Below are positions 23,213 through 35,458 of a DNA stretch of 64,000 nt, one piece after another. The DNA is from Sorex araneus (Eukaryota > Chordata > Mammalia > Eulipotyphla > Soricidae): contig NC_073302.1 of NCBI RefSeq assembly GCF_027595985.1, forward strand, positions 395,798,403 to 395,862,402. The letters are read 5' to 3'. Positions within the stretch are counted from its first letter, which is position 1; each line of letters begins with the position of its first letter. Position numbers and translations under genes: made by a program. The notes beneath the pieces were generated by a model. It did not search any database. It was not told where the DNA came from and saw only the letters and a list, made by a program, of their open reading frames with translations.

Positions 23213-26073
23213 AGTAATATGGAGTTTATGCCTACTTCAGTCAGCTTACTCAGTGAATAAATAGCAATACTCCTACATTTACAAATAAAAGAGTTCTTCC
23301 ATGTTGACCCTAGTATTTTCCTTATCCCATCATTCATTCATATAGACATGTTTGCAATTTCCAATAATAAAATGCCTTTGTTTTTATGGCTATCACACAT
23401 TTTCCAGTGAGATAATAAGAAAAGGTGAGGGCAGATGATCCTTAAATATATGATTGCAATATATTTCTAGTTTTTATTTTAATGACTAAGAGCAGAGAAG
23501 TTTAAGAAATCAAGTGATGGCCCAGAGCTTTAGGATAGACTTCAGAATGATCATGAGCACTCAGGAAATAGTACAGTCCAAGTTTTGTGTGTGGGAGGCC
23601 CAGAATTTGATCTGAGCAATGGATTCCCCCTCCTCTGTTAACTTGTGTGTCCTGGAGGTCCCAGCCCCTCTTGGAGGGATTGGCAGGGGCCTGAACAGCA
23701 GCACCCCACAGGGGCAAACATCTTATAGGCCTACACTTTCACCACATCACATCAGTTCTCTTTGGGGTGACCCTTATTCTCTTCTCCCAGAATTGCTGGG
23801 AAAACTCTTCTTCTAAAACAGACAAAAAGGAAACATGTGAGATGCATCATGAAAGGTGGGGAGGGACTTACCTAATAAGAATATCTTAGGAGATCTTGTA
23901 ACAAGAAGCAGTTTCTGCTAGTTCTCATTCCCAATACTATTCCACAATATTCAGGCCGACACTCAAACTTTAAACCTTCCAGACTTGAAGGTAATTTTTA
24001 TTTGCACATTCTACTCTTCACACTATTCTTAGGAAATTCCATTTGATATGAGGCATCAGGGGAGCATACATGAAAAATATGCTATTAGAGGAGAATGTCA
24101 TAAAATGAGTGTGAAGTAGGTAGCAATCTAAGTGGTTCTAAGTGCACCTAAATGTCCTGAAGGAAAAAAAAAATCACCATTAATATTTATATTAATTGGT
24201 GCTAGACCTGGGATTACATAATTTAAAATAAAGATAAGTGCAATAAATTAATAGGTAGTACTTTTCAAACCAGGATAAATTTCTATTGCATTCTTTTTAT
24301 TGAATGTTGATATATATCAAAAGTGGGAAGTTATTGATATAAAAGTATACAGAACTTAATCTTTGATTAAAATTACACTAAAATTTGTTTTTTTAAAAAA
24401 GAGTGCTGGTGTAAGTTTATATGATGTGAAAAAGGAATCTTCAAAATGAGGAGAAGGTTAAATAAAAGCCAATCTAAGACCTTATTACTAAAACTTTTAT
24501 TTTTAATTGAATCACTTTAATAATGATAGAAAATTTCTTCAGTAACATAACTGAATCATTTGAACAAATACGTCATTAAAATAGTGCAGTATGAGAAATC
24601 CCATAAGAGAAAAGGAAATTGTACTCTTTAGTAAACAACTAGGAAGCTGAAAAAAAAACTTGTTTTCAAATGTAAGCATTGACTTTCATTGACTTACTAT
24701 TAGTGAAGGCTTAAAGGAAATGCATACTCATTTGTAGGAATTTCCTAATCATTGATTTATGTGTCCCATATATAAAGGAATATATGTTCCTCATTAAATG
24801 GAATATATGTTTTTTATTGGAGAAAAATGTTTCTGGGCATTAAGTTGTGGGAGGAATTTATCACTATATCATTTTTAAGAGGTAGACAAGTATACATTAA
24901 TCGTGGTTTTATAGATATTAAAAGAATATTCTTTGTAAGATAATTTGATGTAACTACATACAATAAAAACTAGGGCTATAAATTAAATTATTACCAGTTA
25001 ATCAATTTGGGAGAGAATCTAAAAAAGTACTTGAGGAAAACAAAAAATAATTACGTCAAATCCTTTGATAAAAAAACTACTTTCTCCAATTAGGTGTATA
25101 TAAGTAACAACTTTTATTCAAACAAAGCAGTTTTATTTTCAGAAAAGATATTTCCCCTTTTACTGTAAATTAAAGATTGGGATATGATAAATTACTTTTT
25201 AATTTTTTGTAATTTTACACACAATTTTTTAAGTTCATTTAAAGAAACATTTGTGAAAGCTAAAATATCTAGACTATTTTTTAAAAAATGACTATATGAT
25301 AAGAAGTCATATTTTAACACTATTTTGTATTATACTAACACCATGCTAAGGAAATCTATTTATAAACATGCTGTGAGCATAGAAAGTATGCAGGTTTCAC
25401 TAGATACTAATCTTACCAATAAAAGGATAATTAATTTTGGAGTGAGTGCCTTATCTTGTGGTTTCTCAGGCCTATTTCTGACTCAATGCTTACAAGTGAT
25501 CAATCCCTGGTGATGCTCAGATCATATATGCTGTCAAGAATTTGAACTGGGATGGGCAGCTTGGAAGACAGTCTTGGAACTTTATCTCTACCCAAAACCA
25601 TGAGTATGTTAAAGACAACTTAGCTTTTGGAAAAGACAAAAATGGAACTCATTTGTCTGCAACAGGAAGCAATAGATTTTTGGGTACCATTATTCTTTTG
25701 TTTGTTTGTAGTTCATTGAACTCAAGTAAATAAAATAAATTTTTTTCAAAGTTAAATTCTAGAAAATATTGAATTATTTTCATGTGTAAAAGATTTGTGG
25801 ACTTGTATACTGTAGACAAAAAGTTCCTATTGGTAACATTATTGACACCAATCTTATAAAATCTCTGCTTCTTTTTTTTATAATTATATATTATTTTATC
25901 ATCATTAACAGTCTGGATGGAAAATATGTTTATTTCTGCTATTCAAGTAAGGGATGCATGAACAGAAAAATGTGATGAACTAGCAGAATCTAATTCAGTA
26001 AAATAAACTTGTTGTTACCTGCTATTGCATCTGAAGACCAGCTAAATTAAAGCACAATCTTCTGTAAATCTGC
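23213..26073. other. 2.9 kb mostly AT-rich intergenic DNA
   Basis: No gene supported. 23500-23820 is GC-richer and carries a faint SINE-like phrase (GGGAGGCCCAGAATTTGATC) but cannot be assigned. 25463-25560 is a SINE fragment listed separately. Confidence 0.45.
25463..25560 (-). repeat. Short-type SINE fragment, antisense
   Basis: CTCAGGCCTATTTCTGACTC and CCTGGTGATGCTCAGATCATA match the antisense body. The head side is eroded. Confidence 0.65.
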
Positions 26074-26213
26074 AGATTGAAATGAAAATAATTTATATCA
26101 GTATAACTAGATTGAAATGGAAAAAATTTATATTGGTATCACTAGATTGAAATGACAATAATTTATTTCAGTACCAGTAGATTGAAATGAAAATGATTTA
26201 TATCACTATCACT
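26074..26213. repeat. Tandem repeat, 35 bp x 4
   Basis: Four consecutive 35-base units each begin AGATTGAAATG (26074, 26109, 26144, 26179). They contain an AATTTAT or ATTTAT core and end in a CACT/AACT/CAGT-like motif. The period is exact with no length change. Confidence 0.95.
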
Positions 26214-26729
26214 AGCAGCCAAAGGAAGAAGGACAAATAGCAGATGATCTCATTCGTTGATGGTATATAGAGAGAATAGGGAATAGGGAATATCACTTGA
26301 CACAAACCCTGGGTACTGGTATCCAAACTAAGAACACCAGAATAGTCAAAGAGTAGAAAAACTGGGAGTCTTCCAGGGGTGTAGCTGGAGGCTGTTGTGC
26401 ACACTTAGGTGGTGATGAGATGACATATCCGTAACTAAAAATCTCAACACAATTGTAAACACATAACCTAAGTAAATAAACTAAAAAGAAATTAGGGTTA
26501 ATTGAAGAAATAGGGAAAAGAATTTTAAGTGTAACCCACCTAATATTTGAGGAAAAGCAAAAATTGATTTTTGTTAGCTAAAATCAATTAATTATTAGTT
26601 ACCTATCTCTTCCATTGTTTTATACAAACCCAGTGGAATTTGGTTTCTTTTCCCAGCCCCAACTCTGTTCTTGCAGAGTGTAGTGATGATTTTGTTTCTA
26701 CTAATTCAAGTAGGATTTGTACTGCATAA

Positions 26730-27323
26730 GCTGTTAAAAAAGATGAAGTCATGAAATTTGCATATAAGTGGATCAACATGGAAAGTAGCATGTTAAGTAA
26801 AATGAGTCAGAAAGAAAGGAACAGATATAGAAAGATCTCACTCATCTGTGGACTATAAAGTAACAGAATAGGAGATTAACACCCAAGAATAGTAGAGCTA
26901 AGGGCCAGGAGTTATGCTCCATGGCTTGGCAACCGGCCTCACATGCTGGAGGAAAAGGCAGCTCAGATAGAGAAGGGAACACCAAGTAAAGGATGTTGGG
27001 AGGACCCACTCGGGCTGAAAGATACGTACCAAAAGTAGACCATGACCGAACATGATGGTCGCTCATATCTCTATTGTGTACCACAACACCCAAAAGGAGA
27101 GAGGGTGCAAAAGGGAATGTCCCACCATAGAGGCAGGGCGGGGTGGTGGGGACAGGGTGGGGGTGGTAGGAGGGATGCTGAGACCATTGGTGGTGGAAAA
27201 TGGGCACTGGTGGAGGGATGGGTACTCGATCATTGTATGACTGAAACACAATCACAAAAGTTTGTAAGCCTGCAACTGTATCTCAGGGTCATTCACTACT
27301 AATAATTAGGAAAAAAATAGAAA
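26730..27323 (+). mobile_element. L1 3' end, sense, with 13-bp target duplication
   Basis: TTGTACTGCATAA at 26717-26729 and 27324-27336 flanks a 594-base L1 3' end. It starts in the last part of ORF2 (GATGAAGTCATGAAATTTGC) and ends after AGGGATGGGTACTCGATCATTG. The body is diverged from the copy at 22.4-22.9 kb, so it is a separate and probably older insertion. Confidence 0.88.
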
Positions 27324-27407
27324 TTGTACTGCATAAATTCAGTTTCCACATACATATTTGTTTGACCATCTTGAAAGGTCCAACCTTCCATCCAACCTGA
27401 ATTTTCT

Positions 27408-27563
27408 TTTGTCACACCCGGCGATGCATAGGGATTATTCCTGGCTCAACACTCAGGAATTACTCCTGGCGGTGCTCAGGGGACTATATGGAATGCTGGG
27501 AATCAAACCCGGGTTGGCTGCATGCAAGGCAAACGCCCTACCCGCTGTGCTATCGCTCCAGCC
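27408..27563 (-). repeat. Short-type SINE, antisense, well preserved
   Basis: Complete antisense copy from TCACACCCGGCGATGCATAG to CTATCGCTCCAGCCCC, with A- and B-box-like parts intact. Confidence 0.92.
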
Positions 27564-27999
27564 CCTTGTTTGAGTTTCTTTTGCTTGTCTCTAACTTCCA
27601 TCCAAAGTACTGACTGTGTTCAGCCTACATTTTTTTTCTCTCTTAACACATATGTTAACATCTTTGTCTCTGACATTTGAGATTTAATCAGATTTTCCAA
27701 CTGCTTAGATATAGTTAAAAATACATGCTAATCACTATGTACTATGTATACTAACCTAGTCCACAAATTCCTTCCCCTAAGTATATCTACCCGGTTTCCT
27801 CTCCTGCTCTTCCTGCCCCATCAATGCCATGATCATGAAAATTATTGTAAACAATTGTTTCTTTACAATTTAATATTAACAATAGTATAATAAAAGCATG
27901 GGAAATGTCATAACATTTTCTTCTCTCCATCCTTCTCTTTATCAAGCATTTCATGAGGACTAGAATGACTCCTTTATATATTTCCACTGGGACTTCTTG

Positions 28000-28690
28000 G
28001 CTCTTTCCTACAAAACAGTCAAGATTTGGTGCCTCGTCCCCTTTGGTCTCAAATGTTCAAATGGAAACCTACCTAGTTTTATGGGACAAGACTTCATCTC
28101 TGCTCTTAGTAAGTGTAGCTCTTACATTGTAACCAAGATGATTTCTCTAAAAAAAAAGAAACAAAAAAACCAACAAAAAAAAAAACCTCTCCTCTTTGAA
28201 ACTGTCTGTGTTGCTTCATCAACTGTATTGGGATTATGAGTAGGAATCTGGAGTCTTTGATTTGTCGCCCTCTGAATTCTTCTTCCTCTCCTCTTTGCGG
28301 TTTACATCATGTAAAGGCAAAACTGTCCTCATTTCCTGCACCCACATATGCTTTCCTGTCTTGTGGCTTTACACTGTCAGAGTCCTGTCCTGACCTCCTC
28401 ATCTTTCTTCACCTGCTCTTACTCATCATTTAAGACCCATATCAGCACCATCTCCCATGGGAAGCTTCCTATAAAATCTCGCTTGGTTTAACTGGCCATC
28501 ATCTGTACTATCTAAGCAATTAGCATGTTGGGTTTGCCTTTTCTATCCATGAATCTGCTTCCTTCACTGGATAAGGATGTCTTCAGAGGCATGAATTATC
28601 TTTCCTTTACTACTTTTCCAGTGTTTAAGATCTGGTTCAATATATGGGAACTAGGTCAGTATCAAGAAATTACTGATAAATATCCATTGA
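28000..28690 (+). repeat. Probable L2 LINE 3' fragment
   Basis: A sequence resembling the L2 3' end (CTTACTCATCATTTAAGACCC ... CATGGGAAGCTTCC), then a region like the terminal L2 segment (GGATAAGGATGTCTTCAGAG). Diverged as expected of an ancient element. The left boundary is uncertain. Confidence 0.55.
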
Positions 28691-29699
28691 TACATTCAAT
28701 TAAAATTATTATCATCATAATTTTATCCCTTCTATCAAATGTATATCTCAATGCAACTTAATGAATGAGGGAGATAAAATTGAACATGTACATGATAATA
28801 TCTATTAAATATGGCATTTAATTTTTCTCCCAATATAATATAAATGCTAAGTAATTTTCAGAAATTCTTTGGCCAAATTATTCTACAAAATGGCCAATAA
28901 CACAACACTAGAATGTTATCAAACTTAACCCAAATTCTTACTTCAAAGGCTAGTATAGGAAAAACATTAAAAGTGTTTATTTTAACAGATTAACAACTAG
29001 ATATTGTGCTATCATTAATTTTGAAGTATTTTAATAAAAGTATGCTTTTCTATTTTTTTACCAACTAAAGTTATGTTACATGGAGAAATATTAATTATTA
29101 AAGGATCTCTACTAATTAAAACAATGAAATATTAATATATTAAATGGCAACTGTTATTAGATAGTATAGAAATGAAAATACAGAATTTTCATGCCAGACA
29201 GAACCAAAGATAAATTATGTTTAATTCAGTAAATACATTTGTAAAAAATTATATTGGAACTCCAAGAAATTCAGTCTCTGCTAACAAATACTGATTAATG
29301 CCCAAGCTAGAAATAGGACTCTGGTTAGGTTTCTCTTATCACACTATACTGGTCTCTTACTCATTATTTTAAAATATAACACATGTATTTTTGTCATACT
29401 TGAACCTGTATTTCTCTCCCATTCCAACATGCACATGTGTACAGATATACACGCCACTACATGGAGTGCTTATTAATGTAATATTTATGTTTTGTTATTT
29501 CCAGACAGGTCTAGGGTTTCTCTACAATTAGGACAATGGACAATCAGAAGCTGTTACAGACTTTGAATCTGTTTAGCAACTTCATTTTTCCCAGGGATGT
29601 GTAATAAATTAGAGGTATGAAAATTGGCATTTTATATCCACTTAACGTGAAGTAGAATGCTAAAAGGAAAGCAAAACTTAAAAAAATTTATATTGAATA
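28691..29699. other. AT-rich intergenic DNA, nothing recognised
   Basis: No ORF or lineage repeat. Confidence 0.5.
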
Positions 29700-29875
29700 C
29701 TGAAGTCTCAGAGATAGTACAATGGCAAAGGCACTTCTCTTGCATGCAGCCAACCCAGGTTTGATCCCTGGCATATGTTCCCTTGAGCGCCACCAGAAGT
29801 GATCTCTGAGCATAAAGCCAGGATAATGCTTGAGTACAGCTAGGTGTGACTCAAAAACCTAAAAAATAAATAAAC
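29700..29875 (+). repeat. Short-type SINE
   Basis: CAGCCAACCCAGGTTTGATCC and GCTAGGTGTGACTCAAAAACC, with an A-rich tail. Confidence 0.85.
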
Positions 29876-29910
29876 TTTAAATTTAAATGAAGCAAAATGT
29901 GAATATCAAA

Positions 29911-30154
29911 CTGGAGTGATAGCACCGTGGGTAGGGCGTTTGCCTTGCTTATGCCCGACCAGGGTTCAATTTCTCTGTCCCTCTCGGAGAGCTCGGCAAG
30001 CTACTGAGAGTATCCCACCCACATGGTAGAGCCTGGCAAGCTACCCGTGTCGTATTCAATATGCCAAAAAAAAAAAAAACCAAGTCTCACAATGGAGACA
30101 TTACTGGTGCTCACTGGAGCAAATCCATGAACTGGACAACCATGCTACAGTGAA
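29911..30154 (+). repeat. Long-type SINE
   Basis: Head CTGGAGTGATAGCACCGTGG, then CGGAGAGCTCGGCAAGCTAC. It carries an unusual poly-A run of 14 where the family has CAAAAACAGTAAC. Confidence 0.9.
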
Positions 30155-33100
30155 TATTGGACACCACTTTTTCAGTGATATTTAAATAGAGGTGTGTAGA
30201 TCAGTAGTAGATACATCATTTTAAAAATACTTTTTAAATGTTGACTATTATTTCTAGAGCATTGAACACACATAGTATACTTTGTGTATAATGACACTTG
30301 GGTAATAGTATTTACCTTAACCTGTTCATGATGCAGCAATCAAAAATCTGCATTTTTTGATTCTTAAGAGTCTGATTTCTGAAAATAGTATTTCTCACTT
30401 TTTTAAGCCGAAATCTGAGAGTAATTCTTCAGAATAAGGACATGGATCAAAGCCAATTGTTCCCTTTGATGCCATCGTACTTAAGATGCTTCAAAGTCAA
30501 AATCACAAATGAGTTTGTATCATTTGAGAAAGAAGAAAAATATTTTATTACAAGTTTTTAAAAACTACCTCAACCTATCTGAATGCATCAAAAAGACAAG
30601 ACTAATTATTTATTGTCTAAGTTTTAAAGTGGCATCTAGAAGATTAATTGGCATCTAGAAGATTGTTGGTGCATATTTCTAAAATAATAGTCTTAGACTC
30701 CTATTCAGTTAATTTCTTAGGAAATGTGTTTATTTTATTTGATTCCTTATAATTCCTTTGAACCCTTATAGTTTTCTTATAAGAATTCTTTGAAAAAAAA
30801 GAATTCTTTGAATCTTATCATTTTAATTCTTATAATATATGACAGGAACAAATAAGTTTATAAATACTGAATTACTTTTATGTATATAAAATATATATGT
30901 AAACATATAGTTGCATATACAAGAATCAGAAATATGGGTTTGTGTGCATATTCTATGTATAGAGAGATTGCATATATGTATGCATTCACATATAGACACA
31001 TACATATACAAAGAATTAAATGTTTTAAATCTTTAAAGAAAAGGTTTCATTTTATCAGTGTACTCATTGTCTCGGTGTTGAAAAGTCCTTCTTACATATA
31101 CAATTTTATACTCTCCAAAATATTACATTAGTACAGAGAAACTGAAGGAAAATTCACTTCCAACACTAACAACCTTAGCAACATCCTGAAAAAATGTTGA
31201 TAGTTTTTGCCCACACCTTACCTGTAAAGATAGACTTAACTCTTAAATGTATTACACCTGATATTTAGCTTATAGATCAAAAAAATGGATAAATGCAAAC
31301 TATTTTAAACCTATCCATAAATTAAATTCTATTATTTAAGAATTTTCATCACCCTACCACCAATACATTGCTGCATATCGCAAAAGACAGCGCTGCATTT
31401 CTTTAGTTAAAATAGCATTTTCAAACATGGACTATTTTCATCTTTTTTCTTTTTCAAATAAGCAAATATGCATTGCCAGTTTTTTTTGTTTTGGTTTGGT
31501 TTGGTTTGTTTTTTTTCACATTTCAGGATTTATTTTTCAAACCACCCTTTCAGAAATTTCAGTGATTTTAGGAATACATGAATTTTATGAATCAGTTTTT
31601 TGACAGAATGGGCAGAGTTCTTCTGAAAATCTTCGGATTCTCTAAACTTCTGTTTTTAGCTGTTGATCTAAATATAACAGTTTTGACAGCCAGCTTTGTC
31701 TCTTGCTGTCTACCCCATCTGCATCTCCCAGGAACCTTGACAATAGTCAGGAAGTCATTCACTTACATTTATTGAGGACCCTTTGTGTGAAAGGAATTGT
31801 GCTAGGAACTTCACAGGAAACATTCCATATGAGCCTCACTAGTGAAGTGTTCCTGTAATTAAAGTAGTACTAAAGACAATATATTCATGATATGTGCATT
31901 CATATCACACAGTGCACAGAATTAATACATATAAACATGCCCCTAACAAAATACATATGTATAGAGATTTAGCTCATAATGTATAATGCTCAAGTTAGGG
32001 TGAAACAGAATAAATAGTTTTTGAAGAATTCATAGAGAATTGAATATAAAAAGGCAAAATATGCAAATTACAGATAGAGTGAACAAGAAAGTGATACTAT
32101 AATATTATGGTTACTGTGATATACATAGAAAAAGATGTCTTGCTCATTTTTCACAGTATCCAGTTACTCATTAATGCAGTGGGGAGAAATGTGAAAAGTA
32201 CCCCAAAGCCCATTTAAAGAAATCACAAACAATAGATGAATAGCAACAGTAATTTACCTTTAGGGTATATAAACGTTATTTAGTTGCAGAGTACTTTAAG
32301 CTTTAAAAAAATGATCCAAAGTATTGGCTTATTTCTTTATATGTTTCAAATATAAATGTATGGTGAAGATGTTAACATATAAATAAATCAGAATGGGTTG
32401 AAAGTTGTGTCAGCCATGGCGTTTTTATAAAACCATTCTGAAATTATCTGAGTAAAGGAAACGTGATCTAGCTGCTGGGTGGCAAACAGCCCAATACTTA
32501 GATAGCTGAACTGCCACATCCTGAGTCTTGTTAAATGTAACCCAATAGTCTCTATTTCAGCCAAAGAGTCTTTATTTTCATCCTGGCACTACAGTCTTAG
32601 TGTAGACTAAAGCTTAAGTTTGTCTAAAGCTACAAAATGATTATTCCTATAAAACAATTAGTGGCATTTGAACCAGTTTCTGATAGATTTAATTTAGTGG
32701 GAGACGAAGTAGCTTTCCATATTTACTGGATTCACATCAGAAAATGTTGCTAAATACATTTGCAAAACAGCATTTTTGAGGGAGTATAGCAAAACGGACT
32801 TAAAATTCTGTTGTGGTCAACAAATCATGATTCTTTTAATTACAGCATATCCCACTTCTTATAGCTAACACATCTGTAAAATTTTGCCATTGAGCAATGT
32901 TCTTAGTAATAGAATTTTAAGTCTATTCAGATAATGCCATTTGTATTTTCTTTGCAGTGTTGACTTCTGGTAATATGAAAAATTGATATAATTATTTTGT
33001 AAATTAATATATCCATAACAGTTTATTTTGTGGATCTGAATTATGTTGAATTAGTCTTTATGTTATATTGAATTAGATTTGAAAAACTGTTCAATGACAG

Positions 33101-33880
33101 TTTTTAATTTTAATGAGTCTCATATTTTTTGCCAGGGCTTTAATAGTGATAATAAAAGTAAAGGTGAAATACTTATTTGAAACTGTTAGAGTAAAAATTT
33201 TCACTAGGATAGAAAACTAAATTATTTAATAACAAGTTAAAGATTCCCTCGTGTTGTAAAAGCGTAGTGAAGCAAAACTTGTTAAACCATTAAAATATTG
33301 AAGGGTGTTGCTGACCTTTGAAATGTAATGACTTAAAATATAAAAAGTAGCAAGAGATATACCCATTAGGGACCTACAGGTGTTTCACCTGTTGACCTAA
33401 ACTTCTCTGCTTTCTAAAGTTTGTATGATATCTACCTGGGAAAATAATTTTCTCCAAACCATAAGTATCAACTCATGAAGCCTTAAAACATAGGAAGTAA
33501 AAGCCAGTCACATGTTACAGATTTAGTGCTAGACACAGAACCTCTACTAATTTAAGGCTTGATTTACCATCAAAGATGCAGTTCTTTCTACAATGTGCCA
33601 ACTGTGAGAAATGGAGAATCTCAAATCCACATCTGGTAAAGTGAGTCACCAGCAATTTGTTCAAAGGTGAAGAGCTGCTCTCCTAATTTGCAGCTGGCTG
33701 CAGTTGCAGGGCTGGTTAGCAAAGCATTCATTCTTGTTAGCCCAAGTCATGGTTTCTTTGCTTACTCTTCTTTTATTTACTTTAGATAACTTATTCTTCA
33801 TGGTCAAACCTGCTGTTCTCTGGTGAACTTACAAATGAACATTTAAAGCTAAGTTTTTTTTCAATTTCTAAAATTTTTAG
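30155..33880. other. 3.7 kb intergenic DNA
   Basis: No gene or lineage SINE. It holds an adjacent 19-base duplication at about 30631-30664 (GGCATCTAGAAGATT), a TA/CA-rich stretch at 30878-31012, a poorly conserved MIR-like relic near 31.76 kb, and a repeat-free segment at 33640-33770. Confidence 0.5.
31755..31865 (-). repeat. MIR-like relic, antisense
   Basis: ACATTTATTGAGGACCCTTTG, followed by an ATTGTGCTAGGAACT phrase and GAGCCTCACTAGTGA, parallels the antisense MIR 3' end. Confidence 0.5.
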
Positions 33881-34080
33881 TACTGGGAGCAGAGTGATTG
33901 TACAGTCGGTAGGGCTTTATCCTTGCACGTGGCCAACCCAGGTTCAATCCCTGGCATCCCATATGGTTCTCGGAGGACCTCCTGGAATAATTCCTGACTG
34001 CAGAGCCTGAATTAACCCCGGACATTGCCAAGTATGACCCAAAAAGCAAAAAATTTAAAAAAAATAATAAAATAAAATAA
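33881..34080 (+). repeat. Short-type SINE with long A-rich tail
   Basis: GCAGAGTGATTGTACAGTCGG head, CCAACCCAGGTTCAATCCCTG B-box region, and an AAAAT/AAAAATAAT tail. Confidence 0.88.
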
Positions 34081-35106
34081 AATTTATAGCAGATTAAACC
34101 CCCACTTTCTTTTTGGTTGCCTTTTCTTTCTGCAAGTGGGAATTTTAGAATTAAAGTTTCTCTCAAAATATGTAGACACAACATACCCCACTTCCCACCA
34201 CCATATACCTCACACGTATACCACACTCTGTTCTGTTCGCTAAAGGCTTGGTTGACACTGTGTGTTCACATGGTATATAGACATGAAAATTAAGTCCAAG
34301 TACACATGCTCCTGGAATATTCATATTGGGAAATGTGAAATATGTCATTTGATTTGAGGCTAATAGTCATTGGAAAGGGATGGAGAGTGATCAACTTTAT
34401 TTCCAGATAGAGAAACTAAAGTTTCAGTTGTATGCTGTCAATTATGACCTTAGGATCTGAATCTAAATCTCACAATAATAAATATACTTCATAATTTAAG
34501 TGATTTACTTTGTGATATTTTTATAACTTCTGTTTAAAAATTTTAAAGTAAAGAATACATATTATCCTTTGGAAATACAGTATTTGGACATACTGTAGAC
34601 TTAACTTTGATTAAACTTTAATTTGCAACACATTGATTCTTTTAGGTATTAGAAAATTAAACAGAAATCTTTAATCTGAAGAGAAATAGCTATTTGGATC
34701 AAAGTAATAGTAATCACAAAACTGTGAAATTTTTATGCTGTGAGGAAAATATCAAATATATTTTATTTTATGTGCTACAATATGGTTACTTTAGCATTAC
34801 TTTTAATTAACAACTCTCTAGTCTACTAAACACTTTAATATAAGAACATGAAAAACTAGTGTAATTATATCTGTAATTAAATTATTTTCCCAAACTATTT
34901 ATTGAATTGTGAGACTACTGAGCCACCAAATTGAACTATCATATCCTATGAATTATCAATTAATTAATAATGATTAATGGGCTAAAATCTTACCTCATAC
35001 AAAATGTTGTACTGAACAGTGAAAATTAAATTAAGAAAATAAATGACGGTTACTTTTTAGATTAGATCTTCCTAAGGAGCTAAGAAAACTTATAATCAAA
35101 AGAAAT
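34081..35106. other. AT-rich intergenic DNA, nothing recognised
   Basis: No supported gene. Confidence 0.5.
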
Positions 35107-35109
35107 GTG

Positions 35110-35186
<77 letters not shown>
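35107..35186. repeat. Compound microsatellite (GT)n(GA)n
   Basis: About 21 GT units with one interruption pass directly into about 18 GA units. Confidence 0.97.
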
Positions 35187-35189
<3 letters not shown>

Positions 35190-35305
35190 GGTGGTGAATA
35201 TACACTGGTGAAGGAATGGATGTTGGAACATTATGTAAATGAAACCCAATCATGAACAACCTTGTAACGAACTGCATTTCACTGTGATTTACTAAAAAAG
35301 ATAAA
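35187..35305 (+). mobile_element. L1 3' tail fragment
   Basis: GGTGGTGAATATACACTGGTG and GAAACCCAATCATGAACAACC match the last 100 bases of the local L1 family. The compound microsatellite replaces the G-rich 3' UTR tract immediately 5' of it. Confidence 0.72.
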
Positions 35306-35458
35306 AGAGAGATAACACAAGGGGAACTAGGGCAGTTGCCTCAAGATGACCCAAGCTTCACTTCCTGCATCTCACATTTTCTCAGTAGTGATCCCTGAGC
35401 ACAGAGCCAGGAGTGAGTCCATGCTCACAGCAGAATTTGTTCCCCAAACAAAAAATAG
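35306..35458 (+). repeat. Short-type SINE, degenerate
   Basis: TCCCTGAGCACAGAGCCAGGA and TTCCCCAAACAAAAAATAG identify the 3' half. The head is eroded. Confidence 0.7.

Noticed and set aside
27408..27563. A functional tRNA gene
   Set aside because: The A- and B-box-like sequences belong to SINE heads. No cloverleaf with paired acceptor stems is formed, and the sequence runs on into SINE body.
35031..35277. Ser-Leu/His-Thr repeat ORFs
   Set aside because: Antisense translation of the GT/GA compound microsatellite.
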